64,000 nt of DNA from NCBI RefSeq assembly GCF_022605725.1, contig NC_065557.1:1240001-1304000 (forward strand), written 5' to 3'. Shown here piece by piece: positions 44,201-59,300 of the stretch. Within the stretch, counting starts at the first letter, position 1. Each line of letters opens with the position of its first letter. Source of the DNA: Anthonomus grandis grandis. Lineage: Eukaryota; Arthropoda; Insecta; Coleoptera; Curculionidae. A program made the position numbers and the translations under genes. The notes beneath the pieces are model-generated. The model ran no database searches. It was not told the origin of the DNA and saw only the letters and a program-made list of their open reading frames with translations.

Positions 44201-45870
44201 GTATAATTAGGCCCATTACGAAAGAAAAACACTATTTCCAGTCGATCCAAACACTATTTAGAAAATGAAGCAATGATATAGAAAATAGATGGAAAAATTG
44301 AATTCTCATTTATATATTCCTATCTCAGTCTAACAATTAGAAGAGGATGGGAATAAAGTGATGTTTTTCTGGTACAATTAGGCCCATTACGAAAGAAAAA
44401 CACTATTTCCAGTCGATCCAAACACTATTTAGAAAATGAAGCAATGATATAGAAAATAGGTGGAAAAATTGAATTCTCATTTATATATTCCTATCTCAGT
44501 CTAACAATTAGAAGAGGATGGGAATAAAGTGATGTTTTTCGGGTATAATTAGGCCCATTACGAAAGAAAAACACTATTTCCAGTCGATCCAAACACTTTT
44601 TAGAAAATGAAGCAATGATATAGAAAATAGGTGGAAAAATTGAATTCTCATTTATATATTCCTATCTCAGTCTAACAATTAGAAGAGGATGGGAATAAAG
44701 TGATGTTTTTCGGGTATAATTAGGCCCATTACGAAAGAAAAACACTATTTCCAGTCGATCCAAACACTATTTAGAAAATGAAGCAATGATATAGAAAATA
44801 GATGGAAAAATTGAATTCTCATTTATATATCCCTATCTCAGTCTAACAATTAGAAGAGGATGGGAATAAAGTGATGTTTTTCTGGTACAATTAGGCCCAT
44901 TACGAAAGAAAAACACTATTTCCAGTCGATCCAAACACTTTTTAGAAAATGAAGCAATGATATAGAAAATAGGTGGAAAAATTGAATTCTCATTTATATA
45001 TTCCTATCTCAGTCTAACAATTAGAAGAGGATGGGAATAAAGTGATGTTTTTCGGGTATAATTAGGCCCATTACGAAAGAAAAACACTATTTCCAGTCGA
45101 TCCAAACACTATTTAGAAAATGAAGCAATGATATAGAAAATAGGTGGAAAAATCGAATTCTCATTTATATATCCCTATCTCAGTCTAACAATTAGAAGAG
45201 GATGGGAATAAAGTGATGTTTTTCGGGTATAATTAGGCACACTACGAAAGAAAAACACTATTTCCAGTCGATCCAAACACTATTTAGAAAATGAAGCAAT
45301 GATATAGAAAATAGATGGAAAAATTGAATTCTCATTTATATATCCCTATCTCAGTCTAACAATTAGAAGAGGATGGGAATAAAGTGATGTTTTTCTGGTA
45401 CAATTAGGCCCATTACGAAAGAAAAACACTATTTCCAGTCGATCCAAACACTTTTTAGAAAATGAAGCAATGATATAGAAAATAGGTGGAAAAATTGAAT
45501 TCTCATTTATATATTCCTATCTCAGTCTAACAATTAGAAGAGGATGGGAATAAAGTGATGTTTTTCGGGTATAATTAGGCCCATTACGAAAGAAAAACAC
45601 TATTTCCAGTCGATCCAAACACTATTTAGAAAATGAAGCAATGATATATAAAATAGGTGGAAAAATTGAATTCTCATTTATATATTCCTATCTCAGTCTA
45701 ACAATTAGAAGAGGATGGGATTAAAGTGATGTTTTTCTGGTACAATTAGGCACATTACGAAAGAAAAACACTATTTCCAGTCGATCCAAACACTATTTAG
45801 AAAATGAAGCAATGATATAGAAAATAGGTGGAAAAATTGAATTCTCATTTATATATCCCTATCTCAGTCT
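41221..45870. repeat. Satellite C block 3: TATATTCC/AGGCCC variant expansion
   Basis: Most units read TATATATTCCTATC rather than TATATATCCCTATC and carry TAGGCCCATTACG. The private variant AAACACTTTTTAG appears at about 44591, 44933 and 45446, separated by 2 and 3 units. A stretch near 40.28 kb recurs at 43.02 kb, 2736 bp (16 units) away. Confidence 0.8.
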
Positions 45871-48800
45871 AACAATTAGAAGGGGATGGGAGTAAAGTGA
45901 TGTTTTTCGGGTATAATTAGGTACATTACGATAGAAAAACACTATTTCCAGTCGATCCAAACACTATTTAGAAAATGAAGCCATGATATAGAAAATAGAT
46001 GGAAAAATTCAATTCTCATTTATATATCCCTATCTCAGTCTAACAATTAGAAGGGGATGGGAGTAAAGTGATGTTTTTTGGGTATAATCAGGCCCATTAC
46101 GAAAGAAAAACACTATTTTCAGTCGATCCAAACACTATTTAGAAAATGAAGCCATGATATAGAAAATAGATGGAAAAATTCAATTCTCATTTATATATCC
46201 CTATCTCAGTCTAACAATTAGAAGGGGATGGGAGTAAAGTGATGTTTTTTGGGTATAATTAGGCACATTACGAAAGAAAAACACTATTCCCAGTCGATCC
46301 AAACACTATTTAGAAAATGAAGCAATGATATAGAAAATAGATGGAAAAATTAAATTCTCATTTATATATCCCTATCTCAGTCTAACAATTAGAAGAGGAT
46401 GGGAATAAAGTGATGTTTTTCGGGTATAATTAGGCACATTACGAAAGAAAAACACTATTTCCAGTCGATCCAAACACTATTTAGAAAATGAAGCAATGAT
46501 ATAGAAAATAGATGGAAAAATTAAATTCTCATTTATATATCCCTATCTCAGTCTAACAATTAGAAGGGGATGGGAGTAAAGTGATGTTTTTTGGGTATAA
46601 TCAGGCACATTACGAAAGAAAAACACTATTTCCAGTCGATCCAAACACTATTTAGAAAATGAAGCCATGATATAGAAAATAGATGGAAAAATTCAATTCT
46701 CATTTATATATCCCTATCTCAGTCTAACAATTAGAAGGGGATGGGAGTAAAGTGATGTTTTTTGGGTATAATCAGGCACATTACGAAAGAAAAACACTAT
46801 TTCCAGTCGATCCAAACACTATTTAGAAAATGAAGCCATGATATAGAAAATAGATGGAAAAATTCAATTCTCATTTATATATCCCTATCTCAGTCTAACA
46901 ATTAGAAGAGGATGGGAATAAAGTGATGTTTTTCGGGTATAATTAGGCACATTACGAAAGAAAAACACTATTTCCAGTCGATCCAAACACTATTTAGAAA
47001 ATGAAGCAATGATATAGAAAATAGATGGAAAAATTAAATTCTCATTTATATATCCCTATCTCAGTCTAACAATTAGAAGGGGATGGGAGTAAAGTGATGT
47101 TTTTTGGGTATAATCAGGCACATTACGAAAGAAAAACACTATTTCCAGTCGATCCAAACACTATTTAGAAAATGAAGCCATGATATAGAAAATAGATGGA
47201 AAAATTCAATTCTCATTTATATATCCCTATCTCAGTCTAACAATTAGAAGGGGATGGGAGTAAAGTGATGTTTTTTGGGTATAATCAGGCCCATTACGAA
47301 AGAAAAACACTATTTTCAGTCGATCCAAACACTATTTAGAAAATGAAGCCATGATATAGAAAATAGATGGAAAAATTCAATTCTCATTTATATATCCCTA
47401 TCTCAGTCTAACAATTAGAAGGGGATGGGAGTAAAGTGATGTTTTTTGGGTATAATTAGGCACATTACGAAAGAAAAACACTATTCCCAGTCGATCCAAA
47501 CACTATTTAGAAAATGAAGCAATGATATAGAAAATAGATGGAAAAATTAAATTCTCATTTATATATCCCTATCTCAGTCTAACAATTAGAAGAGGATGGG
47601 AATAAAGTGATGTTTTTCGGGTATAATTAGGCACATTACGAAAGAAAAACACTATTTCCAGTCGATCCAAACACTATTTAGAAAATGAAGCCATGATATA
47701 GAAAATAGATGGAAAAATTAAATTCTCATTTATATATCCCTATCTCAGTCTAACAATTAGAAGAGGATGGGAATAAAGTGATGTTTTTCGGGTATAATTA
47801 GGCACATTACGAAAGAAAAACACTATTTCCAGTCGATCCAAACACTATTTAGAAAATGAAGCAATGATATAGAAAATAGGTGGAAAAATTAAATTCTCAT
47901 TTATATATTCCTATCTCAGTCTAACAATTAGAAGAGGATGGGATTAAAGTGATGTTTTTCTGGTACAATTAGGCACATTACGAAAGAAAAACACTATTTC
48001 CAGTCGATCGAAACACTATTTAGAAAATGAAGCAATGATATAGAAAACAGATGGAAAAATTAAATTCTCATTTATATATCCCTATCTCAGTCTAACAATT
48101 AGAAGAGGATGGGATTAAAGTGATGTTTTTCTGGTACAATTAGGCCCATTACGAAAGAAAAACACTATTTCCAGTCGATCCAAACACTATTTAGAAAATG
48201 AAGCAATGATATAGAAAATAGGTGGAAAAATTGAATTCTCATTTATATATCCCTATCTCAGTCTAACAATTAGAAGGGGATGGGAGTAAAGTGATGTTTT
48301 TCGGGTATAATTAGGTACATTACGATAGAAAAACACTATTTCCAGTCGATCCAAACACTATTTAGAAAATGAAGCCATGATATAGAAAATAGATGGAAAA
48401 ATTCAATTCTCATTTATATATCCCTATCTCAGTCTAACAATTAGAAGGGGATGGGAGTAAAGTGATGTTTTTTGGGTATAATCAGGCCCATTACGAAAGA
48501 AAAACACTATTTTCAGTCGATCCAAACACTATTTAGAAAATGAAGCCATGATATAGAAAATAGATGGAAAAATTCAATTCTCATTTATATATCCCTATCT
48601 CAGTCTAACAATTAGAAGGGGATGGGAGTAAAGTGATGTTTTTTGGGTATAATTAGGCACATTACGAAAGAAAAACACTATTCCCAGTCGATCCAAACAC
48701 TATTTAGAAAATGAAGCAATGATATAGAAAATAGATGGAAAAATTAAATTCTCATTTATATATCCCTATCTCAGTCTAACAATTAGAAGAGGATGGGAAT

Positions 48801-50300
48801 AAAGTGATGTTTTTCGGGTATAATTAGGCACATTACGAAAGAAAAACACTATTTCCAGTCGATCCAAACACTATTTAGAAAATGAAGCAATGATATAGAA
48901 AATAGATGGAAAAATTAAATTCTCATTTATATATCCCTATCTCAGTCTAACAATTAGAAGGGGATGGGAGTAAAGTGATGTTTTTTGGGTATAATCAGGC
49001 ACATTACGAAAGAAAAACACTATTTCCAGTCGATCCAAACACTATTTAGAAAATGAAGCCATGATATAGAAAATAGATGGAAAAATTCAATTCTCATTTA
49101 TATATCCCTATCTCAGTCTAACAATTAGAAGGGGATGGGAGTAAAGTGATGTTTTTTGGGTATAATCAGGCACATTACGAAAGAAAAACACTATTTCCAG
49201 TCGATCCAAACACTATTTAGAAAATGAAGCCATGATATAGAAAATAGATGGAAAAATTCAATTCTCATTTATATATCCCTATCTCAGTCTAACAATTAGA
49301 AGAGGATGGGAATAAAGTGATGTTTTTCGGGTATAATTAGGCACATTACGAAAGAAAAACACTATTTCCAGTCGATCCAAACACTATTTAGAAAATGAAG
49401 CAATGATATAGAAAATAGATGGAAAAATTAAATTCTCATTTATATATCCCTATCTCAGTCTAACAATTAGAAGGGGATGGGAGTAAAGTGATGTTTTTTG
49501 GGTATAATCAGGCACATTACGAAAGAAAAACACTATTTCCAGTCGATCCAAACACTATTTAGAAAATGAAGCCATGATATAGAAAATAGATGGAAAAATT
49601 CAATTCTCATTTATATATCCCTATCTCAGTCTAACAATTAGAAGGGGATGGGAGTAAAGTGATGTTTTTTGGGTATAATCAGGCCCATTACGAAAGAAAA
49701 ACACTATTTTCAGTCGATCCAAACACTATTTAGAAAATGAAGCCATGATATAGAAAATAGATGGAAAAATTCAATTCTCATTTATATATCCCTATCTCAG
49801 TCTAACAATTAGAAGGGGATGGGAGTAAAGTGATGTTTTTTGGGTATAATTAGGCACATTACGAAAGAAAAACACTATTCCCAGTCGATCCAAACACTAT
49901 TTAGAAAATGAAGCAATGATATAGAAAATAGATGGAAAAATTAAATTCTCATTTATATATCCCTATCTCAGTCTAACAATTAGAAGAGGATGGGAATAAA
50001 GTGATGTTTTTCGGGTATAATTAGGCACATTACGAAAGAAAAACACTATTTCCAGTCGATCCAAACACTATTTAGAAAATGAAGCCATGATATAGAAAAT
50101 AGATGGAAAAATTAAATTCTCATTTATATATCCCTATCTCAGTCTAACAATTAGAAGAGGATGGGAATAAAGTGATGTTTTTCGGGTATAATTAGGCACA
50201 TTACGAAAGAAAAACACTATTTCCAGTCGATCCAAACACTATTTAGAAAATGAAGCAATGATATAGAAAATAGGTGGAAAAATTAAATTCTCATTTATAT
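45871..50300. repeat. Satellite C block 4: 14-mer (2394-bp) HOR of two related 7-mers
   Basis: TATTCCCAGTC occurs at 46285, 47482, 48679 and 49876, exactly 1197 bp (7 units) apart. The intervening monomer orders alternate, so the true period is 14 units: GGTACATTACGATAG at 45921 recurs at 48315, 2394 bp on. Typical of this block are GGGGAT, TTTTTTGGGTATAATCAGG and AGCCATG. Confidence 0.9.
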
Positions 50301-53300
50301 ATCCCTATCTCAGTCTAACAATTAGAAGGGGATGGGAGTAAAGTGATGTTTTTCGGGTATAATTAGGCACATTACGAAAGAAAAACACTATTTCCAGTCG
50401 ATCCAAACACTATTTAGAAAATGAAGCAATGATATAGAAAATAGGTGGAAAAATTAAATTCTCATTTATATATCCCTATCTCAGTCTAACAATTAGAAGG
50501 GGATGGGAGTAAAGTGATGTTTTTCGGGTATAATTAGGCACATTACGAAAGAAAAACACTATTTCCAGTCGATCCAAACACTATTTAGAAAATGAAGCAA
50601 TGATATAGAAAATAGATGGAAAAATTAAATTCTCATTTATATATCCCTATCTCAGTCTAACAATTAGAAGAGGATGGGAGTAAAGTGATGTTTTTTGGGT
50701 ATAATCAGGCCCATTACGAAAGAAAAACACTATTTCCAGTCGATCCAAACACTATTTAGAAAATGAAGCAATGATATAGAAAATAGATGGAAAAATTAAA
50801 TTCTCATTTATATATCCCTATCTCAGTCTAACAATTAGAAGAGGATGGGAATAAAGTGATGTTTTTCGGGTATAATTAGGCACATTACGGAAGAAAAACA
50901 CTATTCCCAGTCGATCCAAACACTATTTAGAAAATGAAGCAATGATATAGAAAATAGATGGAAAAATTAAATTCTCATTTATATATCCCTATCTCAGTCT
51001 AACAATTAGAAGAGGATGGGAATAAAGTGATGTTTTTCGGGTATAATTAGGCACATTACGGAAGAAAAACACTATTCCCAGTCGATCCAAACACTATTTA
51101 GAAAATGAAGCAATGATATAGAAAATAGGTGGAAAAATTAAATTCTCATTTATATATCCCTATCTCAGTCTAACAATTAGAAGGGGATGGGAGTAAAGTG
51201 ATGTTTTTTGGGTATAATCAGGCCCATTACGAAAGAAAAACACTATTTCCAGTCGATCCAAACACTATTTAGAAAATGAAGCAATGATATAGAAAATAGG
51301 TGGAAAAATTAAATTCTCATTTATATATCCCTATCTCAGTCTAACAATTAGAAGGGGATGGGAGTAAAGTGATGTTTTTCGGGTATAATTAGGCACATTA
51401 CGAAAGAAAAACACTATTCCCAGTCGATCCAAACACTATTTAGAAAATGAAGCAATGATATAGAAAATAGATGGAAAAATTAAATTCTCATTTATATATC
51501 CCTATCTCAGTCTAACAATTAGAAGAGGATGGGAATAAAGTGATGTTTTTCGGGTATAATTAGGCACATTACGGAAGAAAAACACTATTCCCAGTCGATC
51601 CAAACACTATTTAGAAAATGAAGCAATGATATAGAAAATAGGTGGAAAAATTAAATTCTCATTTATATATCCCTATCTCAGTCTAACAATTAGAAGGGGA
51701 TGGGAGTAAAGTGATGTTTTTTGGGTATAATCAGGCCCATTACGAAAGAAAAACACTATTTCCAGTCGATCCAAACACTATTTAGAAAATGAAGCAATGA
51801 TATAGAAAATAGGTGGAAAAATTAAATTCTCATTTATATATCCCTATCTCAGTCTAACAATTAGAAGAGGATGGGAATAAAGTGATGTTTTTCGGGTATA
51901 ATTAGGCACATTACGGAAGAAAAACACTATTCCCAGTCGATCCAAACACTATTTAGAAAATGAAGCAATGATATAGAAAATAGATGGAAAAATTAAATTC
52001 TCATTTATATATCCCTATCTCAGTCTAACAATTAGAAGAGGATGGGAATAAAGTGATGTTTTTCGGGTATAATTAGGCACATTACGGAAGAAAAACACTA
52101 TTCCCAGTCGATCCAAACACTATTTAGAAAATGAAGCAATGATATAGAAAATAGGTGGAAAAATTAAATTCTCATTTATATATCCCTATCTCAGTCTAAC
52201 AATTAGAAGGGGATGGGAGTAAAGTGATGTTTTTTGGGTATAATCAGGCCCATTACGAAAGAAAAACACTATTTCCAGTCGATCCAAACACTATTTAGAA
52301 AATGAAGCAATGATATAGAAAATAGATGGAAAAATTAAATTCTCATTTATATATCCCTATCTCAGTCTAACAATTAGAAGAGGATGGGAATAAAGTGATG
52401 TTTTTCGGGTATAATTAGGCACATTACGGAAGAAAAACACTATTCCCAGTCGATCCAAACACTATTTAGAAAATGAAGCAATGATATAGAAAATAGGTGG
52501 AAAAATTAAATTCTCATTTATATATCCCTATCTCAGTCTAACAATTAGAAGGGGATGGGAGTAAAGTGATGTTTTTTGGGTATAATCAGGCCCATTACGA
52601 AAGAAAAACACTATTTCCAGTCGATCCAAACACTATTTAGAAAATGAAGCAATGATATAGAAAATAGGTGGAAAAATTAAATTCTCATTTATATATCCCT
52701 ATCTCAGTCTAACAATTAGAAGAGGATGGGAATAAAGTGATGTTTTTCGGGTATAATTAGGCACATTACGGAAGAAAAACACTATTCCCAGTCGATCCAA
52801 ACACTATTTAGAAAATGAAGCAATGATATAGAAAATAGGTGGAAAAATTAAATTCTCATTTATATATCCCTATCTCAGTCTAACAATTAGAAGGGGATGG
52901 GAGTAAAGTGATGTTTTTTGGGTATAATCAGGCCCATTACGAAAGAAAAACACTATTTCCAGTCGATCCAAACACTATTTAGAAAATGAAGCAATGATAT
53001 AGAAAATAGATGGAAAAATTAAATTCTCATTTATATATCCCTATCTCAGTCTAACAATTAGAAGAGGATGGGAATAAAGTGATGTTTTTCGGGTATAATT
53101 AGGCACATTACGGAAGAAAAACACTATTCCCAGTCGATCCAAACACTATTTAGAAAATGAAGCAATGATATAGAAAATAGGTGGAAAAATTAAATTCTCA
53201 TTTATATATCCCTATCTCAGTCTAACAATTAGAAGGGGATGGGAGTAAAGTGATGTTTTTTGGGTATAATCAGGCCCATTACGAAAGAAAAACACTATTT

Positions 53301-56300
53301 CCAGTCGATCCAAACACTATTTAGAAAATGAAGCAATGATATAGAAAATAGATGGAAAAATTAAATTCTCATTTATATATCCCTATCTCAGTCTAACAAT
53401 TAGAAGAGGATGGGAATAAAGTGATGTTTTTCGGGTATAATTAGGCACATTACGGAAGAAAAACACTATTCCCAGTCGATCCAAACACTATTTAGAAAAT
53501 GAAGCAATGATATAGAAAATAGGTGGAAAAATTAAATTCTCATTTATATATCCCTATCTCAGTCTAACAATTAGAAGGGGATGGGAGTAAAGTGATGTTT
53601 TTTGGGTATAATCAGGCCCATTACGAAAGAAAAACACTATTTCCAGTCGATCCAAACACTATTTAGAAAATGAAGCAATGATATAGAAAATAGGTGGAAA
53701 AATTAAATTCTCATTTATATATCCCTATCTCAGTCTAACAATTAGAAGAGGATGGGAATAAAGTGATGTTTTTCGGGTATAATTAGGCACATTACGGAAG
53801 AAAAACACTATTCCCAGTCGATCCAAACACTATTTAGAAAATGAAGCAATGATATAGAAAATAGATGGAAAAATTAAATTCTCATTTATATATCCCTATC
53901 TCAGTCTAACAATTAGAAGAGGATGGGAATAAAGTGATGTTTTTCGGGTATAATTAGGCACATTACGGAAGAAAAACACTATTCCCAGTCGATCCAAACA
54001 CTATTTAGAAAATGAAGCAATGATATAGAAAATAGATGGAAAAATTAAATTCTCATTTATATATCCCTATCTCAGTCTAACAATTAGAAGAGGATGGGAA
54101 TAAAGTGATGTTTTTCGGGTATAATTAGGCACATTACGGAAGAAAAACACTATTCCCAGTCGATCCAAACACTATTTAGAAAATGAAGCAATGATATAGA
54201 AAATAGATGGAAAAATTAAATTCTCATTTATATATCCCTATCTCAGTCTAACAATTAGAAGAGGATGGGAATAAAGTGATGTTTTTCGGGTATAATTAGG
54301 CACATTACGAAAGAAAAACACTATTTCCAGTCGATCCAAACACTATTTAGAAAATGAAGCAATGATATAGAAAATAGGTGGAAAAATTTAATTCTCATTT
54401 ATATATCCCTATCTCAGTCTAACAATTAGAAGAGGATGGGAATAAAGTGATGTTTTTCGGGTATAATTAGGCACATTACGGAAGAAAAACACTATTCCCA
54501 GTCGATCCAAACACTATTTAGAAAATGAAGCAATGATATAGAAAATAGGTGGAAAAATTAAATTCTCATTTATATATCCCTATCTCAGTCTAACAATTAG
54601 AAGGGGATGGGAGTAAAGTGATGTTTTTTGGGTATAATCAGGCCCATTACGAAAGAAAAACACTATTTCCAGTCGATCCAAACACTATTTAGAAAATGAA
54701 GCAATGATATAGAAAATAGGTGGAAAAATTAAATTCTCATTTATATATCCCTATCTCAGTCTAACAATTAGAAGAGGATGGGAATAAAGTGATGTTTTTC
54801 GGGTATAATTAGGCACATTACGGAAGAAAAACACTATTCCCAGTCGATCCAAACACTATTTAGAAAATGAAGCAATGATATAGAAAATAGGTGGAAAAAT
54901 TAAATTCTCATTTATATATCCCTATCTCAGTCTAACAATTAGAAGGGGATGGGAGTAAAGTGATGTTTTTTGGGTATAATCAGGCCCATTACGAAAGAAA
55001 AACACTATTTCCAGTCGATCCAAACACTATTTAGAAAATGAAGCAATGATATAGAAAATAGATGGAAAAATTAAATTCTCATTTATATATCCCTATCTCA
55101 GTCTAACAATTAGAAGAGGATGGGAATAAAGTGATGTTTTTCGGGTATAATTAGGCACATTACGGAAGAAAAACACTATTCCCAGTCGATCCAAACACTA
55201 TTTAGAAAATGAAGCAATGATATAGAAAATAGGTGGAAAAATTAAATTCTCATTTATATATCCCTATCTCAGTCTAACAATTAGAAGGGGATGGGAGTAA
55301 AGTGATGTTTTTTGGGTATAATCAGGCCCATTACGAAAGAAAAACACTATTTCCAGTCGATCCAAACACTATTTAGAAAATGAAGCATTGATATAGAAAA
55401 TAGGTGGAAAAATTAAATTCTCATTTATATATTCCCTATCTCAGTCTAACAATTAGAAGGGGATGGGAGTAAAGTGATGTTTTTCGGGTATAATTAGGCA
55501 CATTACGAAAGAAAAACACTATTTCCAGTCGATCCAAACACTATTTAGAAAATGAAGCAATGATATAGAAAATAGATGGAAAAATTAAATTCTCATTTAT
55601 ATATCCCTATCTCAGTCTAACAATTAGAAGAGGATGGGAATAAAGTGATGTTTTTCGGGTATAATTAGGCACATTACGGAAGAAAAACACTATTCCCAGT
55701 CGATCCAAACACTATTTAGAAAATGAAGCAATGATATAGAAAATAGATGGAAAAATTAAATTCTCATTTATATATCCCTATCTCAGTCTAACAATTAGAA
55801 GGGGATGGGAGTAAAGTGATGTTTTTCGGGTATAATTAGGCACATTACGAAAGAAAAACACTATTTCCAGTCGATCCAAACACTATTTAGAAAATGAAGC
55901 AATGATATAGAAAATAGGTGGAAAAATTAAATTCTCATTTATATATCCCTATCTCAGTCTAACAATTAGAAGGGGATGGGAGTAAAGTGATGTTTTTTGG
56001 GTATAATCAGGCCCATTACGAAAGAAAAAACACTATTTCCAGTCGATCCAAACACTATTTAGAAAATGAAGCAATGATATAGAAAATAGGTGGAAAAATT
56101 AAATTCTCATTTATATATCCCTATCTCAGTCTAACAATTAGAAGGGGATGGGAGTAAAGTGATGTTTTTTGGGTATAATCAGGCCCATTACGAAAGAAAA
56201 ACACTATTTCCAGTCGATCCAAACACTATTTAGAAAATGAAGCAATGATATAGAAAATAGATGGAAAAATTAAATTCTCATTTATATATCCCTATCTCAG

Positions 56301-59300
56301 TCTAACAATTAGAAGGGGATGGGAGTAAAGTGATGTTTTTCGGGTATAATTAGGCACATTACGGAAGAAAAACACTATTCCCAGTCGATCCAAACACTAT
56401 TTAGAAAATGAAGCAATGATATAGAAAATAGATGAAAAAATTAAATTCTCATTTATATATCCCTATCTCAGTCTAACAATTAGAAGAGGATGGGAATAAA
56501 GTGATGTTTTTCGGGTATAATTAGGCACATTACGGAAGAAAAACACTATTCCCAGTCGATCCAAACACTATTTAGAAAATGAAGCAATGATATAGAAAAT
56601 AGATGGAAAAATTAATTCTCATTTATATATCCCTATCTCAGTCTAACAATTAGAAGAGGATGGGAATAAAGTGATGTTTTTCGGGTATAATTAGGCACAT
56701 TACGGAAGAAAAACACTATTCCCAGTCGATCCAAACACTATTTAGAAAATGAAGCAATGATATAGAAAATAGATGGAAAAATTAAATTCTCATTTATATA
56801 TCCCTATCTCAGTCTAACAATTAGAAGAGGATGGGAATAAAGTGATGTTTTTCGGGTATAATTAGGCACATTACGGAAGAAAAACACTATTCCCAGTCGA
56901 TCCAAACACTATTTAGAAAATGAAGCAATGATATAGAAAATAGGTGGAAAAATTAAATTCTCATTTATATATCCCTATCTCAGTCTAACAATTAGAAGGG
57001 GATGGGAGTAAAGTGATGTTTTTTGGGTATAATCAGGCCCATTACGAAAGAAAAACACTATTTCCAGTCGATCCAAACACTATTTAGAAAATGAAGCATT
57101 GATATAGAAAATAGGTGGAAAAATTAAATTCTCATTTATATATCCCTATCTCAGTCTAACAATTAGAAGGGGATGGGAGTAAAGTGATGTTTTTCGGGTA
57201 TAATTAGGCACATTACGAAAGAAAAACACTATTTCCAGTCGATCCAAACACTATTTAGAAAATGAAGCAATGATATAGAAAATAGATGGAAAAATTAAAT
57301 TCTCATTTATATATCCCTATCTCAGTCTAACAATTAGAAGAGGATGGGAATAAAGTGATGTTTTTCGGGTATAATTAGGCACATTACGGAAGAAAAACAC
57401 TATTCCCAGTCGATCCAAACACTATTTAGAAAATGAAGCATTGATATAGAAAATAGGTGGAAAAATTAAATTCTCATTTATATATCCCTATCTCAGTCTA
57501 ACAATTAGAAGGGGATGGGAGTAAAGTGATGTTTTTTGGGTATAATCAGGCCCATTACGAAAGAAAAACACTATTTCCAGTCGATCCAAACACTATTTAG
57601 AAAATGAAGCAATGATATAGAAAATAGATGGAAAAATTAAATTCTCATTTATATATCCCTATCTCAGTCTAACAATTAGAAGAGGATGGGAATAAAGTGA
57701 TGTTTTTCGGGTATAATTAGGCACATTACGGAAGAAAAAACACTATTCCCAGTCGATCCAAACACTATTTAGAAAATGAAGCAATGATATAGAAAATAGG
57801 TGGAAAAATTAAATTCTCATTTATATATCCCTATCTCAGTCTAACAATTAGAAGGGGATGGGAGTAAAGTGATGTTTTTTGGGTATAATCAGGCCCATTA
57901 CGAAAGAAAAACACTATTTCCAGTCGATCCAAACACTATTTAGAAAATGAAGCAATGATATAGAAAATAGATGGAAAAATTAAATTCTCATTTATATATC
58001 CCTATCTCAGTCTAACAATTAGAAGAGGATGGGAATAAAGTGATGTTTTTCGGGTATAATTAGGCACATTACGGAAGAAAAACACTATTCCCAGTCGATC
58101 CAAACACTATTTAGAAAATGAAGCAATGATATAGAAAATAGGTGGAAAAATTAAATTCTCATTTATATATCCCTATCTCAGTCTAACAATTAGAAGGGGA
58201 TGGGAGTAAAGTGATGTTTTTTGGGTATAATCAGGCCCATTACGAAAGAAAAACACTATTTCCAGTCGATCCAAACACTATTTAGAAAATGAAGCAATGA
58301 TATAGAAAATAGGTGGAAAAATTAAATTCTCATTTATATATCCCTATCTCAGTCTAACAATTAGAAGAGGATGGGAATAAAGTGATGTTTTTCGGGTATA
58401 ATTAGGCACATTACGGAAGAAAAACACTATTCCCAGTCGATCCAAACACTATTTAGAAAATGAAGCAATGATATAGAAAATAGATGGAAAAATTAAATTC
58501 TCATTTATATATCCCTATCTCAGTCTAACAATTAGAAGAGGATGGGAATAAAGTGATGTTTTTCGGGTATAATTAGGCACATTACGGAAGAAAAACACTA
58601 TTCCCAGTCGATCCAAACACTATTTAGAAAATGAAGCAATGATATAGAAAATAGATGGAAAAATTAAATTCTCATTTATATATCCCTATCTCAGTCTAAC
58701 AATTAGAAGAGGATGGGAATAAAGTGATGTTTTTCGGGTATAATTAGGCACATTACGGAAGAAAAACACTATTCCCAGTCGATCCAAACACTATTTAGAA
58801 AATGAAGCAATGATATAGAAAATAGATGGAAAAATTAAATTCTCATTTATATATCCCTATCTCAGTCTAACAATTAGAAGAGGATGGGAATAAAGTGATG
58901 TTTTTCGGGTATAATTAGGCACATTACGAAAGAAAAACACTATTTCCAGTCGATCCAAACACTATTTAGAAAATGAAGCAATGATATAGAAAATAGGTGG
59001 AAAAATTTAATTCTCATTTATATATCCCTATCTCAGTCTAACAATTAGAAGAGGATGGGAATAAAGTGATGTTTTTCGGGTATAATTAGGCACATTACGG
59101 AAGAAAAACACTATTCCCCAGTCGATCCAAACACTATTTAGAAAATGAAGCAATGATATAGAAAATAGGTGGAAAAATTAAATTCTCATTTATATATCCC
59201 TATCTCAGTCTAACAATTAGAAGGGGATGGGAGTAAAGTGATGTTTTTTGGGTATAATCAGGCCCATTACGAAAGAAAAACACTATTTCCAGTCGATCCA

